From: Augochlora pura
Taxonomy: Eukaryota; Arthropoda; Insecta; Hymenoptera; Halictidae
DNA length: 64,000 nt
Direction: 5' to 3'
Assembly: GCF_028453695.1 (NCBI RefSeq)
Contig: NC_135773.1
Span: 12,896,001 to 12,960,000, forward strand
Positions within the stretch are counted from its first letter, which is position 1. Every line of letters starts with the position of its first letter. Position numbers and translations under genes: made by a program. Below are positions 34,519 to 46,900 of this stretch, in pieces. Below the pieces are notes generated by a model, which saw only the letters and a program-made list of their open reading frames with translations, searched no databases and was not told where the DNA came from.

Positions 34519-35175
34519 CAGGGTGTTCCAAAAGAATTTACGGTCTACAGAAACGTTAATATAATTCTCCATGCGAAGAGAGAGTGAAAATTTACGACAC
34601 TCAGACTACGTATTATAATAGAGAATGAATGATCGATGTCTTTTTTTCGAGTGTTTATTTAAGATTTATTTCCAAAGTAAAATCTTCAGCGAATGCTAGG
34701 ATTCATTGAATTAGAAATCGAGTAAATTTATTTGGATCGGAGATAATCTCATCTAAGTATCTGAATTTGTATCGTTTATACGTACTCGTTACTTCGACGG
34801 GAAGCAGCCTTCTACTAAAGAACACATACTATACCTATAATTATCAATGGTTATTTTTACCTTATCGTAGTTCTTTCATTAAAAAATTGGTTTGCTAACC
34901 GGGAACGACAAGCGTACGCGTTTCGTTCTCTTATTTAAGGACTGCGCTGATGCTGTTTGAAACGATGCCGTGTGGAATATCGTTTAATACTTTCCATTCT
35001 TATGGGTGAATTATTTTACTAAATTATTCATTTCGATCGCATCGAGTTTCTCGATCACGCGACAGAACGATCGACCAGTTAGCAAATCAATCAAACAATC
35101 CCGCTACGTTTCCACTTATTGTCGACCTTTCCTTAAAATCCCCCGTTTCTTGAACCCTTTTTGCGGAACACCCTA
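34519..35175. mobile_element. 657-bp element with 'cagggtgttcc' terminal repeats
   Basis: The left end is cagggtgttccaaaa after TA (34517-34518). The right end is ttttgcggaacaccct(a) before TA (35176-35177). The ends are inverted copies with a TA target duplication, which suggests a non-autonomous cut-and-paste element. The interior holds no recognisable transposase. Superfamily is not assigned; TA fits Tc1/mariner-like insertion. Confidence 0.6.
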
Positions 35176-35281
35176 TACATCAGTAGGACATCTGTGTAAA
35201 ATAGTCCAAGCAGTGTGATGGAGTTTCGACGGGTCCTCGCGGACAAGAAAAAATAGATATCATGAAGAAACATCTGCGCCT

Positions 35282-35375
35282 TACACACAATAAATATATA
35301 TCAGTATTAACGTACGTAGAAAATATATGTATATGTATAATATATATTTATATATATATATTTATATATGTATAT
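35282..35375. repeat. (AT)n-rich simple repeat
   Basis: Long run of alternating A/T with TATATA blocks. Confidence 0.8.
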
Positions 35376-35723
35376 GCAACGCGACACTTATAGAAAAAGA
35401 TATGTATCCGACGCGATGAGATATACTCTAGAACAAGCGGGTAAAATTCAGGGGGGGAAGAAGGTTAGGGCACAGAATAGAAATACATACTTGGATGCCA
35501 GCAGAGTCGGATAGATGTTCAACGAATAATTATCAATAACCGTATTAATAATTATTTAAATATTGGTTCGCTCTGTCACCGACGTATCTATCGAGCGCTC
35601 GAACAGCTCTTGAAGCCACTTCGATGACTAATTAGTCGAATTGAAAATTCGTGGAACGACTGAGATTCACGGATCACACCGGTCTCATTTTTCCTCAACT
35701 GATCGGCGAGCTACATCCCTTTC

Positions 35724-35878
35724 CCGACACGTTGACTGCCAACAACGCATTGCCAAAGACAATTCCAATGACAGTGGACATTCCAGAAAAATCACAGTAA
35801 ATGCGTTATCAATAATTTATGTAGTCAAATTCGAATGAGTCTTGTGCTAAAAAAATCGGCCGGCACTCAACGTGTCGA
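35724..35878. mobile_element. Short 'cacgttgac' family element
   Basis: The left end is cacgttgactgcc and the right end is ggcactcaacgtg, about 155 bp apart, with degraded flanks CCGA and TCGA. It is a short relative of the elements at 6885 and 31008. Confidence 0.45.
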
Positions 35879-37832
35879 GTGAAACCAAGTAAACCGGTTC
35901 CCCGGTTTAGCGTGTTGATTCCGTCGTACTACTCCGAGGCATGCCGCAACGCTGTCCACAGCACCATGTTCCCGATCCTAACGAAAATACAACGACGATA
36001 CTATCCACGGTGTAACCATAATCGGAATCAAAAACGGTAAAACTCTGCCCAACTCTTTGAATGCTAACAGTTCCCCTCGAGCGCGCAGATCAGCTACCAT
36101 AATCGATCGTCAACCATTCTCTCCCTCTCATTCTTTCCGTTTACCAGCTATGTCGCCTAGAAATGGAACGTAGAAAAATATAAAATAAAACTTACGCGAA
36201 CGAATTACGTGAACGGTAGTCTCGAACGACTGAATTAATCCCGACTATCCGATCCCCTAATCCTAATGTCTCACTAATTCGGTTAGGATCGCCTCCGTCC
36301 TCAGCACGCGGGAATACGGCGCGACCGAGATCGCGAATGAGCAAACGTCTCTCTCTCTTTCTCTCTCCTTCTGGATCCTCTCTTCCACAGATCTTCGATG
36401 CTGCGAGTTTCGTTTTTGAAACCAGCCTCAGAGATTCTTCAGCTTTATAATCGTCAGATTCTTGTTGATCTTCGAGAACTCTGTATACCGTAGACTGTGG
36501 TCCTCGCAGACGTCGATCATCGACACGGAACGATCTCGACGAGGGAAGTCTCGTGGCAAATGAGTCCGCCGATACGATCGACAGATGCAATCGCGGTCTC
36601 TCGATCACGACAAGCAAGACTTACTGGATGATCGACGACGATCACCGGCTTGATCTAGGATCTTGATCTAGTACTTCTCCCACGCATCCCGTCGCGTCGT
36701 CGCGCCGTGTGTCGGCAGGGTTCAACCAGGGTTCGCTCAGGCCCTGCCAATTACGGCCGTAGGTCAGAGGGTGTTCTCCATTTCTTCCATTGTCAGCTGG
36801 AACTGCTCTTGACCTATATCACCGAACAACGTCGATTTAACGATCCGACGGGCGGGTAACAATAGCGGAAGTGGCGCGGATTAAACACACGATCCGAAAA
36901 CGCTTTTTCATTTTCTTCTTTCTCGCAGCGAGTGCTTTGCTCTGGGAGCCTCGAAGAGAACTTTTTTCGACCTTGCCAGCTCTCGGCTGCAGGTCCTTTG
37001 ATACTTTTTCCCTTTTGTCAATCGCACGCCTTTCTCGGTGGTTTTAATCAAGCGTGCTCGCAAACAGAATTTTACAATTTTCCGGATCGAACTTTTGAAA
37101 TAGGGAACAGTATTTTTAGACGTAAATTTTGCGCGTAATGTGAAATCATTGAAGAAAATGAATTGTAGACCGTGAAAGAAGAGGCTACGTGCTTTGAAGT
37201 GAGCATAAGATAGATTGATCTGCGATGATTTTCGCACGAAGTTGGTGGCCAATTCAGTGTTGATAATTCTTCATCGACAAAATGATCCTTTAATCCTCGG
37301 ATGGCAGAATTATATTCATTATGATTTTGTTCCATATTACATTCTGTTTAAAATATTCTACTTTGTTAATTACTTGAACTGGTGTTTCTATTGAAAATTC
37401 TGCGATAACATTAATAAATAATGCGTTAGTAATTAATTATAATTATTCGACATTTAAAAAATGATAATATTAAAACGAATTTATTAACAAGTGTCTACTT
37501 GACAATGTTGATCTTATTATAGCCTATTCTATCAAAAGATCAGTCCAGTATTGAATTATTTCAATTATGATCTCATTAGCTAAAGAAAATATTTAACAAT
37601 AAGACAATAAAATCGCTAAAAATTTCAATGCATTCACCATGGAATCGTTGAAATTGTCCGTCATTCGAGGATTAATTTTTCACTAGACCCAGAACGTCGC
37701 GCACAAGAGTTTTCTTTAAAATTGCTACCTTTCAAAGGGTTGCTGTGTTCACAGCGGCGAGCGAATGGCATTTTTTCTTTAATATCGTCGGCGCTGGTGG
37801 AATAAAAAGGAAAGAGTAGAAAAACCACTCAC

Positions 37833-37996
37833 TGAATAAATACGCTGCGAGGTCACGGTCCTCTGCTTGCAGAGCAAGATCACGGGGCGTGTTGCCTTGT
37901 CGATCCTTGACGGTTAAAGTAGCGCCGCCCGCCACCAACATGCAGCAAATGGAACGGCGTTTATATTGAGCCGCTTTGTGCAAAGCGGTCTGACCT
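37833..37996 (-). CDS. rdgA: DGK exon: ankyrin repeats, second part
   Basis: Encodes 'GQTALHKAAQYKRRSICCML' and 'DRQGNTPRDLALQAEDRDLA', matching the last type IV repeats. It ends 'AYLF' in phase 1 before GTGAGT at 37832. In DGK zeta a short PDZ-ligand tail follows; here the open frame runs on into the intron, and no certain tail exon was found. Confidence 0.93.
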
Positions 37997-40900
37997 CTGG
38001 AATTAGAAAATACAAAAAAAGGAGTCTCTTTTTATTCGATTCCTGTTTACGTACCGGAAATAGGCTTGCCCTACGACCCACATTCAAGCTTTCTTGCGGT
38101 GAAACTCGCAAACAGAGGCTGGCGACAAACTTGTCCACGTTTAACAGAACTAATGGGCTTAGTAATCTCAACTTCGGAAGGAAACAGAATTTTTGCATTG
38201 GAAAGTAAAAGCAGAATTTCTGTTGACTGGAAATGAAGGAATCGGCGACTTTAACAATACTTGTTAATAAAAGCCAAGAGAAAATATTGAAAGGTAAACT
38301 GTTGTTTTTCGCAAACATTCTCTTTGGACTTTCGAAGATTTTTTTATAATTACCAGTGGGGTTTTGAATAGAATCATGTAATTCTCGATTTCAATTTATA
38401 GAATATTATGACTTTAAAGTGTCTTTAGACTGAGAAGATTTATGGTAAGATTTGGCTAGAGAACAGACGTATCATTTACATAGACGAGTCTTGTTGTTTA
38501 TAGGGACAAGATTTATTGTTCATCGAGAAGCCTTCAGATTCTGTTGGACTTACTTGTCATTGTCAACCATGTTGAGGATGCTCGCTGGAGCGCAAGCGAT
38601 AAGATATCTGATGATATCCTTGTGGCCATGCCTCGAAGCTAAATGAAGAGCAGTCTGTCCAGAGGCGTCAATGGATAGGAGAGAGTACCCTTTCTCGTGG
38701 TGTTCCTTCAAGGCGGCAAAATCACCGATCTTTGCGGCTTTCAATATAGTGTCGCTGGTCTTCTCAAGCAATCCTGTGCTGAAGCTGTGGACCTCGGAAC
38801 CTAGACCGAAAAGCCTATCACGTGGACTGGAACACAAAAATTGTCATTTACAAGATCCATTCCATGCATTAACCACGACACTCCCTTTGCTTGCCTCCAT
38901 CTTGCCAAAAATGTTAGCTTGAACTCTCGAATTTGATATAACATACCCTCATGTTTAATTTCAGACACTCTCACATCTACTTTAACGTCCGTTAAAGTTT
39001 AAAGACTATGCAGAATAAATATTCAACACATTCTGCATAATTACTACTTTACAGTCTAAACTTTATGTCTGATATATTCACTGTTTACTATTCTCTGCCT
39101 CACTGCGAATTTGCTTAACAATTTAACCAAACTTTGTACATACTTATGCAAAATTCGCGAACACCTAAGTATCTGGAAGCTTGGAGAACTCGGCAGCCAA
39201 TCAGCGTAAATTATTGGGGCAAATACAAATACACCAGTGTAAAAAAATACGAATCAGACATTGCTCTATCCTCTGAAAGTTTTAACTTATTCAAATTTAA
39301 TATACGTTAATTGTCTGCTGAGCACTGCACTTATGGTTGGAGGTCTAAGTTTTCTTAATGCTAAACCTACCGAGATCTAAAAGCGTGCTGCTTTAAAAGT
39401 AAGACTGAATTTATTTAGATCTTTTGCGATTTCCATCATAAAGTAAGCATGAATAATGGTATTGGTTCAATCGTTTCTTAAGAGTCTTGATAATTTCAAC
39501 AATTTGAAAATAAACAATGCGAGATGGGCGATTTCGACCAGTAGAAAACGTGCTTTTGCCAGCTATTGTAGATCGAGATTGTAAATCCGGAAAAAAGTAC
39601 CTAATGAAAGTGAGCGGTGCTTGGTGTTGCGACTGTGCAGCAGCAGTCGCCGAGATCGATTTCGAGGAACTGCTTTGCTTCATGGGGTCCCCGGTTACTT
39701 TCGCTTCTCTTCTCGCGTTCTTCGGCTCGCTAGGGGCGGTTGCACTCATCGATCCTTCAGATTCTTTAGAGGAGCGTTGGGCACCGGGCTGCGGCTTCGT
39801 TTGATCCGGCATCTTAGGTGGTTGTTCGTTCTCCGCCGCCGAAGACTGCTGTTGCTGCGGCTGCGGTTGTTTCGGCTCTTCCTGTGGCTGAGGTTGCTTT
39901 GGCTGCTCCTGCGGCTTTGGCTGTTCTTGCGGCTGAGGTTGTTTCGGCTCTTCCTCGGCCACCATTGCATTATCATTTTTCGGCTCTTCTGTCATGGCTG
40001 CGATTCTCTTTGGTCGTTCTTCGCTATATTACACGTTCTTTCTATTAATCTAATGATACGATTCCATTACCATTACATTATCATGGAGACACAGACGAAT
40101 GTGTGAAGTGGAGGAACTGAGGCACTGTGCTAGGCAGTTATATCGTTAGTTGTATTCTCTAAGCTTGCGCTGGGTAAATTAGTATTGTAACCACGAATTG
40201 TTATTGAAAAATTTATACGTCATTGTGGCACAGCATACATACTGCTATCATTTTCAAGACTAGTTTATCCAGCATTGGTTACAATATTACTTTCAAACAA
40301 CATTGCATCGTGAAGCTCAACGGGCAAGTAGTTGTACCGACACTTAATGGACCAGTGTCATGCTTTCGTGATCTGACAATGCCTAATCATTTGCAATACA
40401 TTTTAGACAGGTTTTTAAAGAGAAAATAATGAGCACATATAAAAAGAAAAGAATACAACAAAAAATTGAGCCAAGGCTCGCAATTTAATTTATTTTACTT
40501 GAACAGAGCAATGGAATAGAACCAAAATATATACTATTTCATAAACAATACGATATTGAATAATCATTAAAATGAGTAAACTTGGAAGTAGTTGTAGCTA
40601 ATCGAGAACATGAGAATTGTTCTCCGAAATTTCTTTCAGGGATTTGTGTAATCAGACCACTCTGAATGACTCAGGTCACAAGTATCGGCGCATTGTTACG
40701 GGGACGAGCACGAAATTTACACTTAAATACTGGATCAGCATATACTGAGGACGATCACGATGAGACTACATGTGAATGACAAAAAAAAAAAGAGAAACTA
40801 CACGAACGAGGTTTTCAGGTGCAACGGATCGAGTACCTGGGCGAAGTTTCGGGTTCTTGGCTCGCGGAGACCTTGCCCTGGTCGGGTTGTTCGCCGGTTG

Positions 40901-43900
40901 ATTGATTGGTTGCATTCTCCTCGAGGACATACACCGCTTCCACAGCGACGTCGGTGACGTAATGCAGCTGCTCTTGAGCTCGATCGACCCTGAAGAATCG
41001 CTCCGCGGTGCAAGCTGCGAACAGATTTACGGTAGCATTTTTATAACGGCTTGCCACCCCCCGACCTTGGGCTGATAATACCGCGGGCAATCCGATTTTC
41101 CGCATTCTGTATTCCGGATTTTATGTATTCATAACGCCTGCAGCAAATGCGATGATAAATCGTTCTGTGTCAGCCGCATTTCCAGTGTTTTTGTTTCGCT
41201 AAATAATCGACAGCCCCGCGCGCCAACCAACTGTTTTAGTATCTGTGACAATGGTTTACGATGAGACAATATGTCCTTCGCGTTCATAAAGATTTATTTG
41301 TATCTGCATTATTTTTCGGGAATATATAAAGTAATTGTTGATCCCTTGATGTTTTAATAAAAATTGAGTTTGCCGTAGACAAGAATGCATAGTAAAAAGT
41401 GGAGAAAAATGGATTTTTCTCGAGCTAAACAGTCAGAGGGTTAAAAAGATCGTCTTTTTGATTAGCGAAAGCATTGATTCATTGTTATTAGTATGTGTAA
41501 ACTTTTTGATACAATTATACCTTTAATAAATTAAAGACAATTCTACGAATAATTTCTTACGATCCTAGAGAATCCTATTTCCAATTTTACGTTTCGCAGA
41601 AAGATTTCTTTGGAACTGTTTCTATAGCCATTAAGGGGCATCTCTTTTTCAATAACTCCAAGAACTGACTTCGGAAAAAGTTCTTAAAATCCTCTAGAAT
41701 TTGTACTGGAAGAAAACCCCCCAAACGGTACTAAACGATTTTTCCTTGTAACAAGACCGCGTCCGAAGTAGGTGCTTCATACGATCCAAGGCATTCTCGA
41801 CGCCATTTCGCGGCACCGATGTTCCGCGGGAACGTTCACTTAGCTTTTTAAAGTCGGCTCGCGCGCGTCATGAATTCATAAAGTCCGTGGTAACGCGACA
41901 GTTCGAGATAAAAGTGTACCGTACTCACAGTCGAGGAAGCAACAAGTGTCCATGTTATGATCCTTCGCCAGGATCTTCCTCAAGGACTCGAGATCCGTGG
42001 TGGCGTCTAGATCCAGCGGATCCACGATCCACGTCGCCGCAGACTTTTTTAGCATGTCCTTGTCGTGATGGTACCGTTCGTAGTCCGACATCTTGATCTT
42101 CATCACCGGCAACTTTAATCTTTCGAGCTGGGCGTCCTGCTGCGGCCTGCCGGTGTTTCGCCGTTTCGCCAACATCGTCGCTTTGTTCAACAGTTTCATG
42201 CTGATGATGGATGGCAGCAGCCGGCAGGCTTCACCGTCGACCTGCAACGATGACCGTTGTCTTTCATTTTTACTGAATTCGTCGCGACAAACGGTACTAC
42301 CTAATATATTTCACCTTCTTCCCATTTCGATAACAGGTAGACGATAATTAGGGAAAAATCTGGTCTTAGTATCAATTCCTTAATTTTTAAGTACAAGTTT
42401 CAATAGAGCCTCGATTATCCACGATCAATTCACAAGCAACAACATTTGTTATGAAAATTAATCAGAATTTAATTTACTACTGTGACTAAGCAGTTTCTCT
42501 ATCATCTGAATGTTCATATTCTCCCAACCAGTCGCCATAATCGAGGTTCTACTGTGAAAATCAATGTGGATTAAAATTAGTATTGGACATAAGTAACTAG
42601 TCTATTATCAAGCGATAGTTGTTCTCTTGATTGATGCTTATAGACGAAGTTCTTCTGTAAAAGCATATTTCTAGATTTATAACGCTGTGAACAAATATAG
42701 TATTGTAATTTGGAGTGTCTACAAGAATAGGAATGAAGAAAAATAGAAAGTTGAGAAGAACTACTGTTATGTATACCTTTAACAACGAAAATTGTAACAT
42801 TAGATATCTATATCATTTTGCTTGTTATTTACACGTCTTTCCACATTAACACTTTACCGACCGGTAGTCTATAAAACGGCTTTTTACCCCGAATTATAAC
42901 CTGTGAATCGGTTGCCATGTTAACCTATAATTTAATATCTATTATTAAGGTAAATGTGTTAGATTGTACTACCGTAAGCTTCGATACTATTATATAATTT
43001 TTTAAATATCAAATATCTTTCGCGATTAATAAAATTAATAAAACCAAAATAGAAACGAAGTAACATTGAGCTAAATTACGTCCAAATTCCCGGTCGCTAA
43101 AGTATTAATAATCAAGTATTATTCTATGCCACTTTGCTTAGATGAGTTCCCAGCATGCTTCTATGCAGATTACAACTGCATCACCATTATCGTCGAAGTA
43201 TACGAATTTGAAATTTGTGTTTAGAAAGTTACAATTTTTATTCGGAATATCAAATTTAGAAGAAACATAAAAGGATAGGGATCTTGAAGGAGAATAAGAA
43301 TCTCGAAAAATATAAAAAAACTCGAAGAAGAATAGGAATCCTGAAGACAAGTAGGAACGTCGAAGAATAATAGGCATCTCGAAGAAGAATAAGAATCCCA
43401 AAGGAGGAGGTACCGACCTGCATTGGAATGGTTTTGGTAGTGACGAGCTTGGCCTGGCTGCACTGTGCTATGCAGGTGCCGTGTCCTCCTGCCTGAAGTA
43501 GCGGCAATTGATAAGTCGTCAAGCCGACCACCTCGATCAGGCCATCTTCGGTAGAAGGCTCCTTAGTTCCACTGGTAGCACCCCAGGGATGCGTCCCGCC
43601 GCCATAAGAGGCAATGTTCAGGAACACAATGGCATGCACACGGTGCTCCTTCAATTTCGGTGTCAGGTCCTGGCCATCGCAGTCTAGAGTCACGTATTCC
43701 GAGAGGTCCTTCCATTTCCGTAACACGAGATCCTTGCCGCCCATTTGACCGTAATACATCTTGTTCCGTATCCGCGAGTTGAACTTCTCCGGGTGCGCCT
43801 CTGTAATTAGTCCAATTCCCCTTTCTAACTTCAGAACGCTTCACCCTTTACACATATCTCTCTGTTGAAATTGAAATGTACATATTTGTTTTCATGCCGA

Positions 43901-46900
43901 CACGTTTCGTCATAAATTGTTCTATCCATTTATTTGTCTGATCCGAAAACAATTAGTCGCATGATTCTTTATTCGAATAAGTTATTCGTATCAGTGATTG
44001 TAAAATTAATCAAATAATAATACGGAAAATGGTTGACCTTTTTTAAACGTAATTTTATAAAAAATACATTTATACGAATTCATACAGAATTAGTTCAACT
44101 CCAACTACTATTAGAACTATTAAATCGGCGATGCCTTCCTTTACACTTGTATTAACGATTACAAAATCTTCTATGGATTTATTTAGAAAAACTTTTATTC
44201 GATAATCAAACTTTATTCGTCGAATCAAACTCGATTCGCCAGTCTTCATCTTTTAACCGTTGTTCGAATAATTGTTGCCCAATCGTGAGCGCATTGCTTG
44301 CAAGTTAAAACGAAACTGTTACAGTGCAACCTCGAGGCAACAATAGCTAGATAAGTCGACCAAAATCGCACGAGAACGCATCAATTTCGCGGCGATAAGT
44401 CCCGGGGAAACAATTTCCCGGTGATAAATAATTCGACAGAAAAGTTCTACGGAGCTTGACCTCATCGCAGTAAAACCGAGTTTCCCTTCGACCGCAGTCA
44501 CGGCTTGTCTTTGCATTATTTACAGATTAATTTAAAGGAGTTCGCGGGACCGTGAGACATTGGCGACTGTCAAGGGAATAGGATATGCTGGGTTTGCGGC
44601 GTAGTGGTGGCCGAGACACCGACACCAACCTCGTGCCTCGTGAAATTCGAGGGCGATGTGAGCATCCACGCCGAGGGAGAAGTAATTATTGACGACGTTC
44701 AGAGGCAGATTCTCTTTGCCCTTGCCGTTGTCGTCGTCGCCCTGGGCATCCTGGTTCCGCTCGACCACCAGCTGCCATCTGTCCAGCAGTATCGCCTCGC
44801 TCTCGCCGATGTTCATCAGGATTTTACCGATCGGTTCGTCCGTGTAACCGCCGCCCCAACCGAGAGCTCTCGCCAGATCGTTTCCGGTACCGAGCGGAAG
44901 AGTGCCGACCGCCGGCGGTGGAGAACAACCGATTTGGTCCAGAACTGATAGCACCCAGCCGACGGTACCGTCGCCCCCGCATGCCAGCACTCGGAGATTA
45001 GGAACTTTCTTGAATAGTTCGAGCCTGGAACCCATTTTAGACAAATGCTATTTGTTTCCACAAGTATCCGGACGAACAGTACTTGATGATATTATTAACT
45101 GTATTTTAGAGACTTTATTGATTATTACTGTGAATTTTATATTGCTATTTAACGATTTAAACAGAATTTAAGAATATGCGATTTTTATGTTGTAATGTAG
45201 CAGCAGAAAGATCTTTTCTTGATCATTCTAACGAATTAATAAAATCATCCTTTCCGAATGCATAAAATCCTTTATCTAAGTATTTCCGAGTCCTTAGGGA
45301 AAATAAAGTTTTTCTAGAGAAAATAATGTTAAACGTATTGTGGAAATTACGGAAACCTGATGCTTATAATATTTGTATTTTGAAGTTCTCAGTTGGTTTT
45401 AAAGTGTGTAACAAGTTGAAATAATTAAAGGCTGATGTTTGCATAGTAATTGAAGCGTAACCAGTGCTACTAGCTACGCACCGATAGCATAGCTATCACA
45501 ATATTTGGGTTCGAAATTTCTCATTGGTGCACCAAAGCCTACAGAAAATCGAAAGTGCTGTCTCCTCCTTCCACGATGAAAAGTTAAACGAGATTCATTT
45601 CGAAAATGACGATATTAATGAACGTTTAATCGACGTTTAAACATTCGCGAACGTTTGTCTACGTGGCCATAAATGCAGCCGACCGAAACGGCCGAACTTC
45701 CGAATGAACTTCTCGAGAAAGTTCCGATAATGCCCATAGCGACAACTGTTCACCTTTATTCACCTACTTCCTGGCTGCGAGCCAGCCTCCGGTGGAACTT
45801 TAATTAAACCTCTTGTTCATTTATCATATTTTCCAATATCCCGGCCCCACCATTCACCTAATCCATTCAGCCAATTCATTTTCAACTCAATTTCCATTCA
45901 ATTAACCTAATTCTCCGCTGAAACTTCGAACCGCTAAATTTAAAAGTGCCGCTCGAAATTCCTTGATACATCATTCATTGTTTTATTAACTCCGTGGGAA
46001 CGATTGTTCAACAAGCATTTAGATAATCAACTTTTCCCGCAGAGGGCGCGTTTCTCTCTTTGACGCGTGTGGAACTGTCTCGATTGAGTAATTCTGATTT
46101 CTTGAGACTACGGTTCCATTTTTGCACAAGGAAATAGACCAGATTAAGCTTTATTTGCCACGAAGATTGATGAATTATCAAGTAGCTAAAAGGTCAGACA
46201 AAAAGAATACTGCGTTCGATGCAGATGTTCTTTTCATTCTCCATGAAGATCCACGGTCTATTCATGGACATTTACGCGAATACTTCAAAAGTTCGATTCT
46301 CGTTATTGTTAGTTACGAAATTGTTTTAGTTACGAAAATATTGAGCATTATTAAAGACAGAGATTTTTATTTGGCACCTATTTCTTGCAATAGATGTAGT
46401 AATTTTTTTTTTTGCAGAAGAATCCACAGCCTAGCAGTTAATTAATTAGGGTGTGAAGCCGTTTATTATGGGGAGATTAATTTCCGCGCTTCTGGTTTTT
46501 TTTCGAACATAATTAACTTTTATATCTATCGAATAGGGCATATTTAATTTTTTGATACTTTCGTGTGGTCCATTTCTTAATAAAACAATTTAATATGTTT
46601 TGTACGGTAAATATATAGTTAATGACGCCCAAAAACAAACTAAAGGCATAGCAATTGAGCACTACATAGTAACCGGTCCAACCACCCTGCGGTTTTTAAC
46701 GAAATTCCTCGTTCCTCTCTCTCTGTCTCTTAGCATACAGCATCCCTATCGCAGACGCAAACTCACCCCATCCTGGGCCCTCCCTGCGTCAGATCAAAGA
46801 CTTGTCTGGGGTTGAGAAGCCACTGGAACTTCTGCAGCAGCTTGGCACCCTGATTGCCTCCGGACTTCGGGTTGATGAAGACCAACACCGGCTTGACAAT

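Noticed and set aside
43256..43417. Continuation of the kinase accessory exon frame into 'SSFGILILLRDAYYS' repeats
   Set aside because: A clean GT donor and an in-phase next exon follow PMQ; the repeats come from a GAAGAA-type simple sequence in the intron.
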